This document shows, piece by piece, positions 1 through 6,180 of a stretch of DNA of 11,486 nucleotides. Position 1 is the first letter of the stretch. Each line of letters opens with the position of its first letter. Source of the DNA: Chlamydiota bacterium (GTDB lineage Bacteria; Chlamydiota; Chlamydiia; Chlamydiales; SM23-39); NCBI GenBank assembly GCA_027459365.1, contig DAIDIM010000018.1, positions 1 to 11,486 of the forward strand. The letters run 5' to 3'. Below the pieces are notes generated by a model that was given only the letters and a program-made list of their open reading frames with translations, was not told the DNA's origin and did not search any database. The position numbers and the translations under genes were made by a program.

Positions 1-80
1 ACGACGAGGTTCGGGGCGCAGCGCGGATAGAGCAGAAAGTCGGGGTTCTTGAGCCTGGCCTCGTCGTCGCCAAGAAATTC
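1..80. other. GC-rich left edge of uncertain origin
   Basis: The first 60 bases are about 65% G+C, against roughly 45% or less in most of the window. On the minus strand, from about 106 down to 1, one frame is open and has very high GC at third codon positions. It reads like an internal piece of a protein (…QEFLGDDEARLKNPDFLLYP…) but has no start codon and is preceded by a stop. Plus-strand frames 1 and 2 carry stops here. This may be a short piece of foreign or chimeric sequence at a contig end, or the edge of a transferred element. I do not recognise the peptide. Confidence 0.4.
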
Positions 81-322
81 CTGAGAAAAGACAGGGCGAA
101 CTGCTCAATAATGATCAACGACATGCAAACGTTCATAAAAAAATGAGAGCTAAGGGGAGACTCCCCGATGGGCCCATTCTCCTCTTTGATGACTATATCG
201 GCTCTGGAGCAACTCTTCGAGAAGCAGCGAGAGCCATCAGAGAGATTATAAAAAAACCTATACTCATTCCTTTTACGATTGCTTCTATAAAATGGAAATT
301 AGGCTCTCCAGGCTTTATATAA
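53..322 (+). pseudogene. Phosphoribosyltransferase-like protein, 3' fragment
   Basis: This frame encodes about 89 residues with no plausible start at its left end, and a stop lies just upstream at 50-52. It contains a PRPP-binding signature at bases 176-217 (ILLFDDYIGSGATL: two acidic residues followed by a Gly/Ser/Thr loop), which is typical of type I phosphoribosyltransferases. The preceding part resembles the R..Q.LL...QR..NV...M spacing seen before this loop in ComF-like proteins. The protein ends about 35 residues after the loop. Family members are normally about 150-230 residues, so only the C-terminal part is here. Either the gene is a 5'-truncated relic, or its true 5' part was replaced by the GC-rich sequence at the edge of the assembly. 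The domain call is fairly sure; the exact substrate cannot be named. Confidence 0.55.
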
Positions 323-342
323 TAACTAAAATAGTGTATAAT
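314..342 (+). promoter_or_regulatory. Promoter of the lipase-like gene
   Basis: A perfect -10 hexamer TATAAT lies at 337-342. It is preceded after 17 bases by TTTATA at 314-319, which matches four of six positions of the -35 consensus. The -35 overlaps the last codons of the upstream phosphoribosyltransferase fragment. The predicted transcript would start near 349, inside or next to the leader hairpin, and leave a leader of about 20 bases. Confidence 0.6.
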
Positions 343-365
343 TAACCTATTAATTTTGTAGGTTA
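343..365 (+). promoter_or_regulatory. Inverted repeat spanning the start site and Shine-Dalgarno of the lipase-like gene
   Basis: TAACCTA (343-349) and TAGGTTA (359-365) form a perfect 7-bp inverted repeat around a 9-base A/T-rich loop. The right arm contains the only Shine-Dalgarno-like bases (TAGG, 359-362) before the ATG at 371. The repeat begins one base after the -10 box. It could be an operator next to the promoter or, if transcription starts upstream of the left arm, an RNA hairpin that covers the ribosome-binding site. The sequence does not decide between these. Confidence 0.45.
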
Positions 366-370
366 TTATT

Positions 371-1603
371 ATGTCTGGAATAACAAATGCTATAATAGAT
401 TTTGTAGAAAATATTTCTTCACCATTACTAATGATCAATAAACATCTTTATAAAACTGCAAGGGAACATGACTATAAGATAAAAACTACAGCAAATAATA
501 TTTTAATTCCTTCTATGGGACCTAGTACACAACCGAAATTACTCGCTGCAACAGATGATATTCCTCCTATGCCTAAAAAAACACCTGAAGAGCAAACCTC
601 AACAGATCAAATCACTGCCTCTTCCTCAGAACACAGTGTCTCCCCCTGGGCACACAATTTTTGCGAGATAAGAGAAAACCGCAAATTATTAAACGATTCT
701 TTGAATGCAGATTTAGAACATCTGGTAAAAGTAAAGATTTGTTATGACCTCTTAGAAGGGACAAAAATCCCTTTACGAACAGATAAAGGGATTGTCACAT
801 ATACGGTTTATCGCAAGATAGCAAATGATGGTCTATTTAGTTATGCATTAACGCCAGACCCAGACGTGCCAGACCAACTTCCCTTAATTGTATTTCGATG
901 TACTGAGCCAGATCCACTCAAAGCACATGCGTTCAGCTCAATGCAAAACGATGTAGATTTCTATCTTGGAGAAAGGGGATGGCGTGCTTCAGAGAAGCTA
1001 TTTTTACATTTGATGGCCGATCGAAAATTTCGAGCGCCTGGCCAAAAAGTGAATGTGTGCGGATATAGTCTAGGGGGCGCTCACGCCCAATATTTTGTTG
1101 CCGTTCATCATGCTCGTGTTAAGCATGCAATCTTTTATAGTAATCCGAGTATCAATGCTGAAGTTGTTGATCAATTTGCAAAGACTGTGCGGGAAGATGA
1201 ACGGGAGAAAGACCCCATTATATTACAAATATTTAGAAATTGGGGTGATCCTGTCACACACGTCGGCGTAAAGCATCTCGGTTGCGGAGTCGACGTTCCC
1301 TATGTCAAAGTGCAACTTTTGGAATTTGATTTCCCAAATCAAGATCGTTTTGAAGTAGCTCAACACACAAGACGAATTTTTGCAACTGATATGTATAATT
1401 ACAAAGTGAATGAGTTTACAGATCCGAAGGTTCTTGAGCAAAAACTGGACAATACAAATCGCGATGGTGTTACCCGTTGCTTCGAGAATACACGACAAGA
1501 AGCAGGAGGCTTTCTCTCTGACGTTTTCGGTACATTGCACAAGATCAAGACAGAGATCATCACATTTATCGAACAAGAAGCGAGAATGCATAAAGAAAAA
1601 TAG
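371..1603 (+). CDS. Putative class 3 lipase-fold hydrolase with disordered N-terminal region
   Basis: This 410-aa protein has an alpha/beta-hydrolase core at about residues 130-340. Three features fit the fungal-type (class 3) lipase family: an FRCTE segment at 175-179 where family members have FRGT(E/S), a nucleophile elbow GYSLGG at 231-236 (Ser233), and an aspartate in WGDPVTHVG at 291-299 (Asp293). His332 in AQHTRR is a candidate for the third triad member. The Cys at 177 in place of the usual Gly near the oxyanion site is unusual. Residues about 45-105 are rich in Pro, Ser, Thr and Glu, look disordered and precede the hydrolase core. I see no signal peptide. In an intracellular bacterium this layout suggests, but does not show, a secreted effector acting on host lipid. 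The gene has its own promoter and directly abuts the convergent ABC-F gene. Its base usage (G at or above C) differs from the C-rich genes after 4340. Substrate and secretion are unknown. Confidence 0.7.
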   Translation: MSGITNAIIDFVENISSPLLMINKHLYKTAREHDYKIKTTANNILIPSMGPSTQPKLLAATDDIPPMPKKTPEEQTSTDQITASSSEHSVSPWAHNFCEIRENRKLLNDSLNADLEHLVKVKICYDLLEGTKIPLRTDKGIVTYTVYRKIANDGLFSYALTPDPDVPDQLPLIVFRCTEPDPLKAHAFSSMQNDVDFYLGERGWRASEKLFLHLMADRKFRAPGQKVNVCGYSLGGAHAQYFVAVHHARVKHAIFYSNPSINAEVVDQFAKTVREDEREKDPIILQIFRNWGDPVTHVGVKHLGCGVDVPYVKVQLLEFDFPNQDRFEVAQHTRRIFATDMYNYKVNEFTDPKVLEQKLDNTNRDGVTRCFENTRQEAGGFLSDVFGTLHKIKTEIITFIEQEARMHKEK

Positions 1604-3340
1604 TCATCGATTATCGAGTTCTTCCCAGCGAAGATAGAGCTGCTCGATTTGTGTTTCTGTCAAAGCTATCTCCTTGCATACTTTTTCAAGTTCCATCGGA
1701 TCTGCAGAAACCTCTTCTAATCGAGAGGTCAAGACTTTCAGAGCCTGTTCTCCCTTTTCAATCTTCTTAACAATTGCATCGAGATCTTTTGTTCCTCTTG
1801 GAATCGCTTTTTTTGATTCTATTTTTTTTTGTTGGCTGGTGCCCATTTTTTGGGCTTTTTCCCATTGATGATAATCGGCATATACATGGTGCGGAACGCC
1901 TAGACTTAGGATCGAATTACAGACCCTATCCATCATGCACCGATCATGCGTAATTAAGACAACAGCCCCCGGAAACTCCATTAAACTCTCCTCCAATGCC
2001 TCGAGTGTCGGAATGTCCAAATCGTTTGTCGGTTCATCTAAGAGTAAAACATCTGCTTTTTGAAGCATTAGATGGGCAATTGCAATGCGCGCCCTTTCGC
2101 CTCCAGATAATTGCCCAATCGGCATCTCCAGAATGTCGGGAGAAAATAAAAACCTCTTACACCATCCATTTACATGGATTCTTTGTCCGCAAAAATCGAC
2201 ATAATCCCCTTTTGGAGAAAGGGCCTCGCGCAAACTCATCTCCATCGGCAGCTCCGTTCGGTGCTGATCAAAAGTGACAATCTGCAACCCTTCAGCTCTC
2301 TTGATTGTCCCTAAATCAGGCTCTAAATCCCCAGCAATCAAACGAAATAAAGTGGTTTTCCCAGAACCATTTGGACCCAAAAGACCTAAGCGTAAAGTAG
2401 GCGATAAGGTGAAGTCCAAATTCTGAAATAAAACCTTTCCCCCGAGCTCTTTTTTGATATTTTTCGCAACAACCAGCTTTCGGGTTTCTCTTTCACTTGC
2501 AGAAAAGCCAATCCCGGCAATTTTTTTCGTATTGCGACTTTTCACATCTGCATGCGCATCCAGAATCTCATGCGCTTCATCAATGCGCGCTTGCGACTTT
2601 GTTGTCCGTGCCTTAACTCCTGCCCGCAACCACTCAGTTTCTCGACGCGCTTTTGTTGCAAGCGATCTTTCTTGGTTGATCTGTCCTTGAATAAACTCGC
2701 CTTTTTTAGACAAGAAGTTTTCATAAGACCCATCAAGCGATAAAAGACCTGACGGATAGACCCGATCGATCTCAATGATTTTATTGGCAACATGCTGAAT
2801 GAAATAACGATCGTGACTGACAACCAGATAGGTACAATCTTGGCTGCCCAGAAACTTTTCTAACCAAAGAACACCATCTAAATCCAGATGATTTGTCGGT
2901 TCATCAAGCAACAGAATATCAGGCGATAAAATCAATTCACGAGCAAGTCCAAGGCGCTTGCGCCAACCACCCGAAAGAGATGTGGCAGACATCTCACCAT
3001 TTGCAAATCCTAAACGACTCAACCAAGTCTCAGCAAGTCTCTCCGCCTCATACTCAGGCAAATGAGCTAAAACATTCATTAAAATCTGTTTCAGACTCTC
3101 ATCTGGGAAGATACAGTCTTGTGGGAGATAGCCGATCTTCAATCCCCTTTTTGGAGAAATAATCCCTGTATCTCCTTTTTCAAGACCTGCCAAGATCTTA
3201 AGCAATGTCGATTTCCCGCTCCCATTTAACCCAATAAGGCCAATCCGATCGCGTGAGAAAATATTCACACTGATGTTTTGAAATAAAATCCTAGAGCCAA
3301 AACTCTTCGATAAATCCTGACAGCTAAGGAGTATTTCCAT
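1604..3340 (-). CDS. uup: ABC-F family ATPase, Uup type
   Basis: This 578-aa soluble protein has two ABC ATPase domains and no membrane segments, as in ABC-F proteins that act on ribosomes or, for Uup, have also been linked to DNA-intermediate stability. The first domain has Walker A GLNGSGKST (37-45), signature SLSGG (121-125), Walker B LLLDEP (143-148) and switch His176. The second has GPNGSGKTT (322-330), LSGGE (411-415), LLLDEP (432-437) and His465. The linker at about 215-262 has the basic WLRAGVKARTTKSQAR segment typical of Uup. Residues about 515-578 form the charged coiled-coil C-terminal domain that separates Uup from EttA and most other ABC-F proteins. E. coli Uup is about 635 aa, so this is near full length. 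The ATG start overlaps the upstream gene by 17 bp and has no clear Shine-Dalgarno, so translation is probably coupled. All ATPase motifs are intact. Confidence 0.9.
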   Translation of the reverse strand: MEILLSCQDLSKSFGSRILFQNISVNIFSRDRIGLIGLNGSGKSTLLKILAGLEKGDTGIISPKRGLKIGYLPQDCIFPDESLKQILMNVLAHLPEYEAERLAETWLSRLGFANGEMSATSLSGGWRKRLGLARELILSPDILLLDEPTNHLDLDGVLWLEKFLGSQDCTYLVVSHDRYFIQHVANKIIEIDRVYPSGLLSLDGSYENFLSKKGEFIQGQINQERSLATKARRETEWLRAGVKARTTKSQARIDEAHEILDAHADVKSRNTKKIAGIGFSASERETRKLVVAKNIKKELGGKVLFQNLDFTLSPTLRLGLLGPNGSGKTTLFRLIAGDLEPDLGTIKRAEGLQIVTFDQHRTELPMEMSLREALSPKGDYVDFCGQRIHVNGWCKRFLFSPDILEMPIGQLSGGERARIAIAHLMLQKADVLLLDEPTNDLDIPTLEALEESLMEFPGAVVLITHDRCMMDRVCNSILSLGVPHHVYADYHQWEKAQKMGTSQQKKIESKKAIPRGTKDLDAIVKKIEKGEQALKVLTSRLEEVSADPMELEKVCKEIALTETQIEQLYLRWEELDNR

Positions 3341-3821
3341 TATTTTTTTTCATCCGCTCATGCCTGCAAGTAGCAACTCCTGTTAAATAGGCCGGATAAT
3401 TGTTTGTTTCGCTCTTTTCGGCCTTCGCTAATACTTTAAGCACACTCTTTTTAATATTTCCATCAGTTTCAAGGATTGCATTGCAGTCTTGAGTCACCAT
3501 TGCAATTTTAAGTTCTTGATCGTCTGTGTTAAGGGGCTCATTTGTTGGAGAACTTCCCGTAACTTTATCTGTCGCCAGTTGTATGAGAATCTGCCCCAAT
3601 CCAATAATGACTCCTGAAACTAAATTCTGAATTGCAACTCCTAGACCTGTCTGAAATTGCTCAGATGACCACTCTGACCAATTTTTTTTAGGCATCTGCT
3701 CCGTTTTCACAAAGTAAGCATTCACAGTTTTATTACCAGAAGCTGTTTCCTGTCCAGTTGCACTTTCCCAAAAAAAGTCAAAGGCATGTTCACGAACTAC
3801 TGGATTTACATTTGTATTCAT
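3324..3821 (-). CDS. Hypothetical 165-aa protein with one hydrophobic segment
   Basis: I do not recognise this protein. The start at 3821 is chosen because AGGGA lies five bases upstream of the ATG. A longer reading from 3887 would add 22 residues, but its start lies upstream of the predicted promoter. Residues 59-83 (GLGVAIQNLVSGVIIGLGQILIQ and neighbours) form a glycine-rich hydrophobic stretch that could cross or insert in a membrane. The N-terminal third is polar and aromatic, and the C-terminal half is charged with Cys113 and Cys152. No signal peptide or catalytic motif is visible. It is the first gene of a two-gene transcript with the Uup-type ATPase and overlaps it by 17 bp across a run of eight A. 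A membrane or effector role is only a guess. Confidence 0.65.
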   Translation of the reverse strand: MNTNVNPVVREHAFDFFWESATGQETASGNKTVNAYFVKTEQMPKKNWSEWSSEQFQTGLGVAIQNLVSGVIIGLGQILIQLATDKVTGSSPTNEPLNTDDQELKIAMVTQDCNAILETDGNIKKSVLKVLAKAEKSETNNYPAYLTGVATCRHERMKKNNGNTP

Positions 3822-3826
3822 ATTTA

Positions 3827-3831
3827 TCCCT
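3827..3831 (-). promoter_or_regulatory. Ribosome-binding site fixing the start of the 165-aa protein
   Basis: On the minus strand AGGGA (3831-3827) lies five bases before the ATG at 3821. The alternative ATG at 3887 would be upstream of the predicted transcription start near 3842, so 3821 is the likely start. Confidence 0.6.
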
Positions 3832-3848
3832 ATTTTTTTTAGGCAGAC

Positions 3849-3877
3849 AGTATAAGAAGAAATGTGATAAAACTCAA
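3849..3877 (-). promoter_or_regulatory. Promoter of the minus-strand hypothetical-uup unit
   Basis: Read on the minus strand, TTGAGT (3877-3872, four of six matches to the -35 consensus) and TATACT (3854-3849, five of six to the -10) are separated by 17 bases. Transcription would start near 3842 and give a leader of about 20 bases that includes the AGGGA site. Confidence 0.6.
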
Positions 3878-3880
3878 GCT

Positions 3881-3912
3881 TTGACAAAAAAACATTTACT
3901 AAAGAATATCTT
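3881..3912 (+). promoter_or_regulatory. Putative promoter of the hsp20 operon
   Basis: A perfect -35 TTGACA sits at 3881-3886, only three bases from the -35 of the divergent minus-strand promoter. The -10 is poor: TATCTT at 3907-3912 with a 20-base spacer is one choice, and TATAAA at 3914-3919 is better in sequence but too far away. No CIRCE element (the HrcA operator of chlamydial groE/dnaK operons) is present. The gene start is supported by AAGGGG about six bases before the ATG at 3931. Confidence 0.4.
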
Positions 3913-3930
3913 CTATAAAAGGGGTGAACT

Positions 3931-4341
3931 ATGTCTAGGAATAATTCAGAGCCATTCTTCTCACGTTTCCATCGTGCTTGGGATCTTTTGCCAAATTGGG
4001 AAAATGATGAAGAGGGTGAAAATAGAGGAATTCGGATTTACGAGGAAAATAACCAACTTCATGTTGAAGCGCCAATGCCGGGACTTCACGCTGATGATAT
4101 TGAGATCAGTATGAATCGTGGCACTTTATGGATTAAAGGAGAGGCCAAAGAGGAAGAGAAAAAGAAAAAAATGTATCGAACATCGACTCGAAAATATTCG
4201 TATTCGATTGTTTTGCCCTCCCAAACAGACGAAAAACAAGAACCTCAAGCAACATATGAGGATGGTATAGTTATAGTTTCCCTTCAACTTGCAAAAGCAT
4301 CCGAAACCAAGAAAATCCATATCAAAAATAAGAAAAAATGA
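3931..4341 (+). CDS. Small heat shock protein, Hsp20/alpha-crystallin family
   Basis: This 136-aa protein is a likely ATP-independent holdase that keeps unfolding proteins soluble in the cytoplasm. The alpha-crystallin domain covers about residues 33-121. It includes the ENNQLHVEAPMPGLHADDIEIS strand region, TLWIKGEAKEE (65-75), and YEDGIVIVSLQLAK (109-122), which corresponds to the conserved A...DGVL.v..PK segment with the usual Pro replaced by Ala121. The C-terminal tail has the oligomerisation I-x-I motif as IHI (129-131), then a lysine-rich end. The N-terminal arm of about 30 residues is short and aromatic, as usual. It is the first gene of an operon; its TGA overlaps the ATG of the next gene (ATGA, 4338-4341). 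Its G-richer coding strand contrasts with the C-rich genes that follow. Confidence 0.9.
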   Translation: MSRNNSEPFFSRFHRAWDLLPNWENDEEGENRGIRIYEENNQLHVEAPMPGLHADDIEISMNRGTLWIKGEAKEEEKKKKMYRTSTRKYSYSIVLPSQTDEKQEPQATYEDGIVIVSLQLAKASETKKIHIKNKKK

Positions 4342-4964
4342 AAAAAATTTTTCTTACAGGTCTTGTCACTCTTCTGCCACTCGCGGTGACGATTTGGCTT
4401 ATCGTGATCGTCGTCCGTTTTTTAACAAGACCTTTTATGGGAATCGTAACCCATCTTCTAATGCAATTACCGAAAATGGGGATCATCACCTCCGAACAAG
4501 GGATTCAAGCGATCAGTCAAATCCTCATCCTCATTGGCCTTTTTCTTTTCACAATCATGCTAGGACTCATCGCTCGCAAATTTTTTTTCCACAGCCTAAT
4601 TAACTTGGGTGACCGCATTCTTTATCGCATTCCGCTCATCAATAAAGTGTATAAAACCTCCAAACAAATCATCTCTTCCCTTTTTACATCAACTGGCGAT
4701 TCATTTAAGCAGGTCGTTTTAGTCCCTTTTCCATACAAAGAGTGCTACAGCATCGGTATGATCGCAAGTCCAGCGCCTGACGCCTGCTCAAATACCGCCG
4801 CCAATTCCTTAGTCTCCGTCTTTATTCCGACAACACCGAATCCAATGACCGGATTTTTAATCATGATCCCGAAAGATCAGTTGATTTATCTCGAAATGAA
4901 AACAGAAGAGGCGTTTAAATATGTACTCTCATGCGCAGTAATACTACCTGGAGCTAAATCGTGA
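4338..4964 (+). CDS. DUF502 family inner-membrane protein, first copy
   Basis: This 208-aa protein belongs to the DUF502 family, whose molecular role is not established; plant LCV/COV proteins are distant relatives. Two membrane helices are visible: residues about 5-28, right after the family's MKK..LTGL start, and about 60-80 (SQILILIGLFLFTIMLGLIAR). The conserved RIPLINKVYKTSKQI segment follows at 97-111, then VPFPY and the VFIPTTPNPMTGFLIMIP block (about 166-183), which probably folds as a soluble C-terminal beta-rich part. Its ATG overlaps the hsp20 stop by 4 bp and has no strong Shine-Dalgarno, so translation is probably coupled. It is followed by a second DUF502 gene with the same architecture. 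Confidence 0.85.
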   Translation: MKKIFLTGLVTLLPLAVTIWLIVIVVRFLTRPFMGIVTHLLMQLPKMGIITSEQGIQAISQILILIGLFLFTIMLGLIARKFFFHSLINLGDRILYRIPLINKVYKTSKQIISSLFTSTGDSFKQVVLVPFPYKECYSIGMIASPAPDACSNTAANSLVSVFIPTTPNPMTGFLIMIPKDQLIYLEMKTEEAFKYVLSCAVILPGAKS

Positions 4965-5599
4965 AAAAACATCTACTTACAGGTCTTGTTGTCCTACTTC
5001 CCATTGCGTTAACAATCATGATCGTCGTGTTTCTAATCGATTTTTTCACAGCGCCCTTTGTCTCAATTGTCGATGCAATCATCTACAAAATCGAGATCTC
5101 TTTTCATTTCCAAATTCCACAACAAATCGCCCTCCCAGTATCTCGTATTTTCAGCCTCATTCTCCTTTTTTTCTTCATCTTATTTTTAGGTATATTGGCG
5201 CGGGGGATCATCATGAAAAAGTTTCTCGAATTCAGCAACCGACTCATTTCTCGAATCCCTCTCATTAAAACCGTTTACAAAATAAGCAAAGACATTTTTT
5301 CCGCCCTATTTTCAACCGACGGAAAAAAAACCTTCAAATCCCCCGTCATCACCCCTTTTCCCTATGCCCCTTCCTATGCTTTAGGGTTTCAAGTAGGAGA
5401 AGTTGCAGATGAAATTCAAAAAAAAGTGAAGGAAACTCTCATCCCCGTATTTATGCCTACAGCTCCCCATCCTATTTCTGGCTTTCTCTTCTTTGTTCCA
5501 GAAAAAGATGCACCAAAAGTTGCGATGACCACAGAAGAATCTGTGAAATTTCTCGTCTCCTGTGGCATGCTATATGGTCAGGAAACAGAAAAAAAATGA
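4961..5599 (+). CDS. DUF502 family inner-membrane protein, second copy
   Basis: This 212-aa DUF502 protein is a tandem paralogue of the gene before it. Both begin MKK..LTGLV.LLP.A.TI and share the RIPLI..VYK.SK segment (98-110 here), a PFPY motif, the VF.PT.P.P..GFL...P block and a final LVSC/VLSC motif. Helices are at about 5-29 and 60-81. Outside these motifs the two copies have diverged strongly, so the duplication is old. The start is GTG within a GTGA overlap with the upstream stop (4961-4964), and its own stop overlaps the next start as ATGA. The two products might pair as a heteromer; that is inference from the tandem arrangement only. Confidence 0.85.
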   Translation: MKKHLLTGLVVLLPIALTIMIVVFLIDFFTAPFVSIVDAIIYKIEISFHFQIPQQIALPVSRIFSLILLFFFILFLGILARGIIMKKFLEFSNRLISRIPLIKTVYKISKDIFSALFSTDGKKTFKSPVITPFPYAPSYALGFQVGEVADEIQKKVKETLIPVFMPTAPHPISGFLFFVPEKDAPKVAMTTEESVKFLVSCGMLYGQETEKK

Positions 5600-6009
5600 A
5601 CCGAGTCATCTTCTTTCAGGTGCGTGATTCAAGCTCGAAAATCAAATGCATTTGTCAAACGGCATTTGCCCACTTCGAAAAACAAGAACCTTTCCTCATC
5701 CTCGTCGAAGACACCAAAGCGCAAGAATTTGTCGACGAGCTTCTCTGGAAGTATCCAGAAACAAGCTTCCTCCCCCACATCATCAGCGATGAACCAACAA
5801 AAGACTTTATAGCCATCACTAAAACAAAAAATAATGTGAATCAGGCAAGGGTCGCCTTTAACCTCTGCCCTACCCCCCTCCTGATCGATAGCCCCTTTCG
5901 TATCATCTATGAATTTGAAGACCTCACCAACCCCAACAAAAGCAAGCTCTCCTCCCTCCGCTTTGACGCCTACAAAGCAGCCCATTTCCTCATCGAAGCC
6001 AAATCGTAA
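5596..6009 (+). CDS. holC: DNA polymerase III chi subunit-like protein
   Basis: This 137-aa protein matches the HolC family in length (E. coli chi is 147 aa) and layout. An initial strand MNRVIFFQV is followed by a helix, then FLILVEDTKAQEFVDELLW (33-51) and the hallmark WKYPETSFLPH (51-61). In the second half come VAFNL (87-91), then FRIIYEFED and the C-terminal helix RFDAYKAAHF (122-131), corresponding to the RY.AYR..GF end of E. coli chi. Chi links the clamp loader to single-stranded-DNA-binding protein at the replication fork. It is the last gene of the hsp20-DUF502-DUF502 operon, joined by a 4-bp ATGA overlap. This is not the pepA-holC-valS neighbourhood known in proteobacteria. I did not see the chi partner psi (HolD) here. 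Confidence 0.75.
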   Translation: MNRVIFFQVRDSSSKIKCICQTAFAHFEKQEPFLILVEDTKAQEFVDELLWKYPETSFLPHIISDEPTKDFIAITKTKNNVNQARVAFNLCPTPLLIDSPFRIIYEFEDLTNPNKSKLSSLRFDAYKAAHFLIEAKS

Positions 6010-6035
6010 ACAATTAAACATTAGAGAACAATTCC

Positions 6036-6053
6036 TGACGCAATATTGCGTCA
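6036..6053 (+). terminator. 18-bp perfect palindrome after the hsp20-holC operon
   Basis: TGACGCAATATTGCGTCA is a perfect palindrome 26 bases after the holC stop. As RNA it would fold into a short GC-topped hairpin with an AAUA or AAUAUU loop. The tail AAGTTTGTAAATT is only partly T-rich, so it is a weak intrinsic terminator. Because the symmetry is exact with no spacer, it could instead be an operator for a dimeric DNA-binding protein acting on the promoter at 6119-6148. Confidence 0.45.
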
Positions 6054-6118
6054 AGTTTGTAAATTCATAAGAAAGAGTTAGTTACGTCTCTATATCGTCT
6101 TTCTATGAGGTTTTCCTT

Positions 6119-6148
6119 TTGCCAAATAAATCAATATGGCATTATAAT
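6119..6148 (+). promoter_or_regulatory. Promoter of the small-basic-protein/ybeY operon
   Basis: TTGCCA (6119-6124, five of six consensus matches) and a perfect TATAAT (6143-6148) are separated by 18 bases. The start codon at 6181 is 33 bases downstream, with GGGA at 6172-6175 as a ribosome-binding site. This is one of the two best promoter matches in the window, which fits strong expression of the tiny basic proteins. Confidence 0.65.
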
Positions 6149-6180
6149 CTTCGCTTAACCACAAGAGAAATGGGATAATT

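Noticed and set aside
3822..3887. N-terminal extension of the 165-aa minus-strand protein to an ATG at 3887
   Set aside because: The good Shine-Dalgarno and the predicted promoter both point to the ATG at 3821, and the extension would begin upstream of the predicted transcription start.
3822..3930. CIRCE-type heat-shock operator upstream of hsp20
   Set aside because: No TTAGCACTC/GAGTGCTAA repeat or near match is present in the intergenic region.
4338..5599. Frameshifted single DUF502 gene rather than two genes
   Set aside because: Each half has a complete set of DUF502 motifs, its own MKK..LTGL start and two membrane helices, so these are two full-length paralogues.
5629..6054. 141-aa open frame on the minus strand across holC
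   Set aside because: It mirrors the holC coding frame, has no ribosome-binding site or recognisable domain, and holC itself has clear family motifs.
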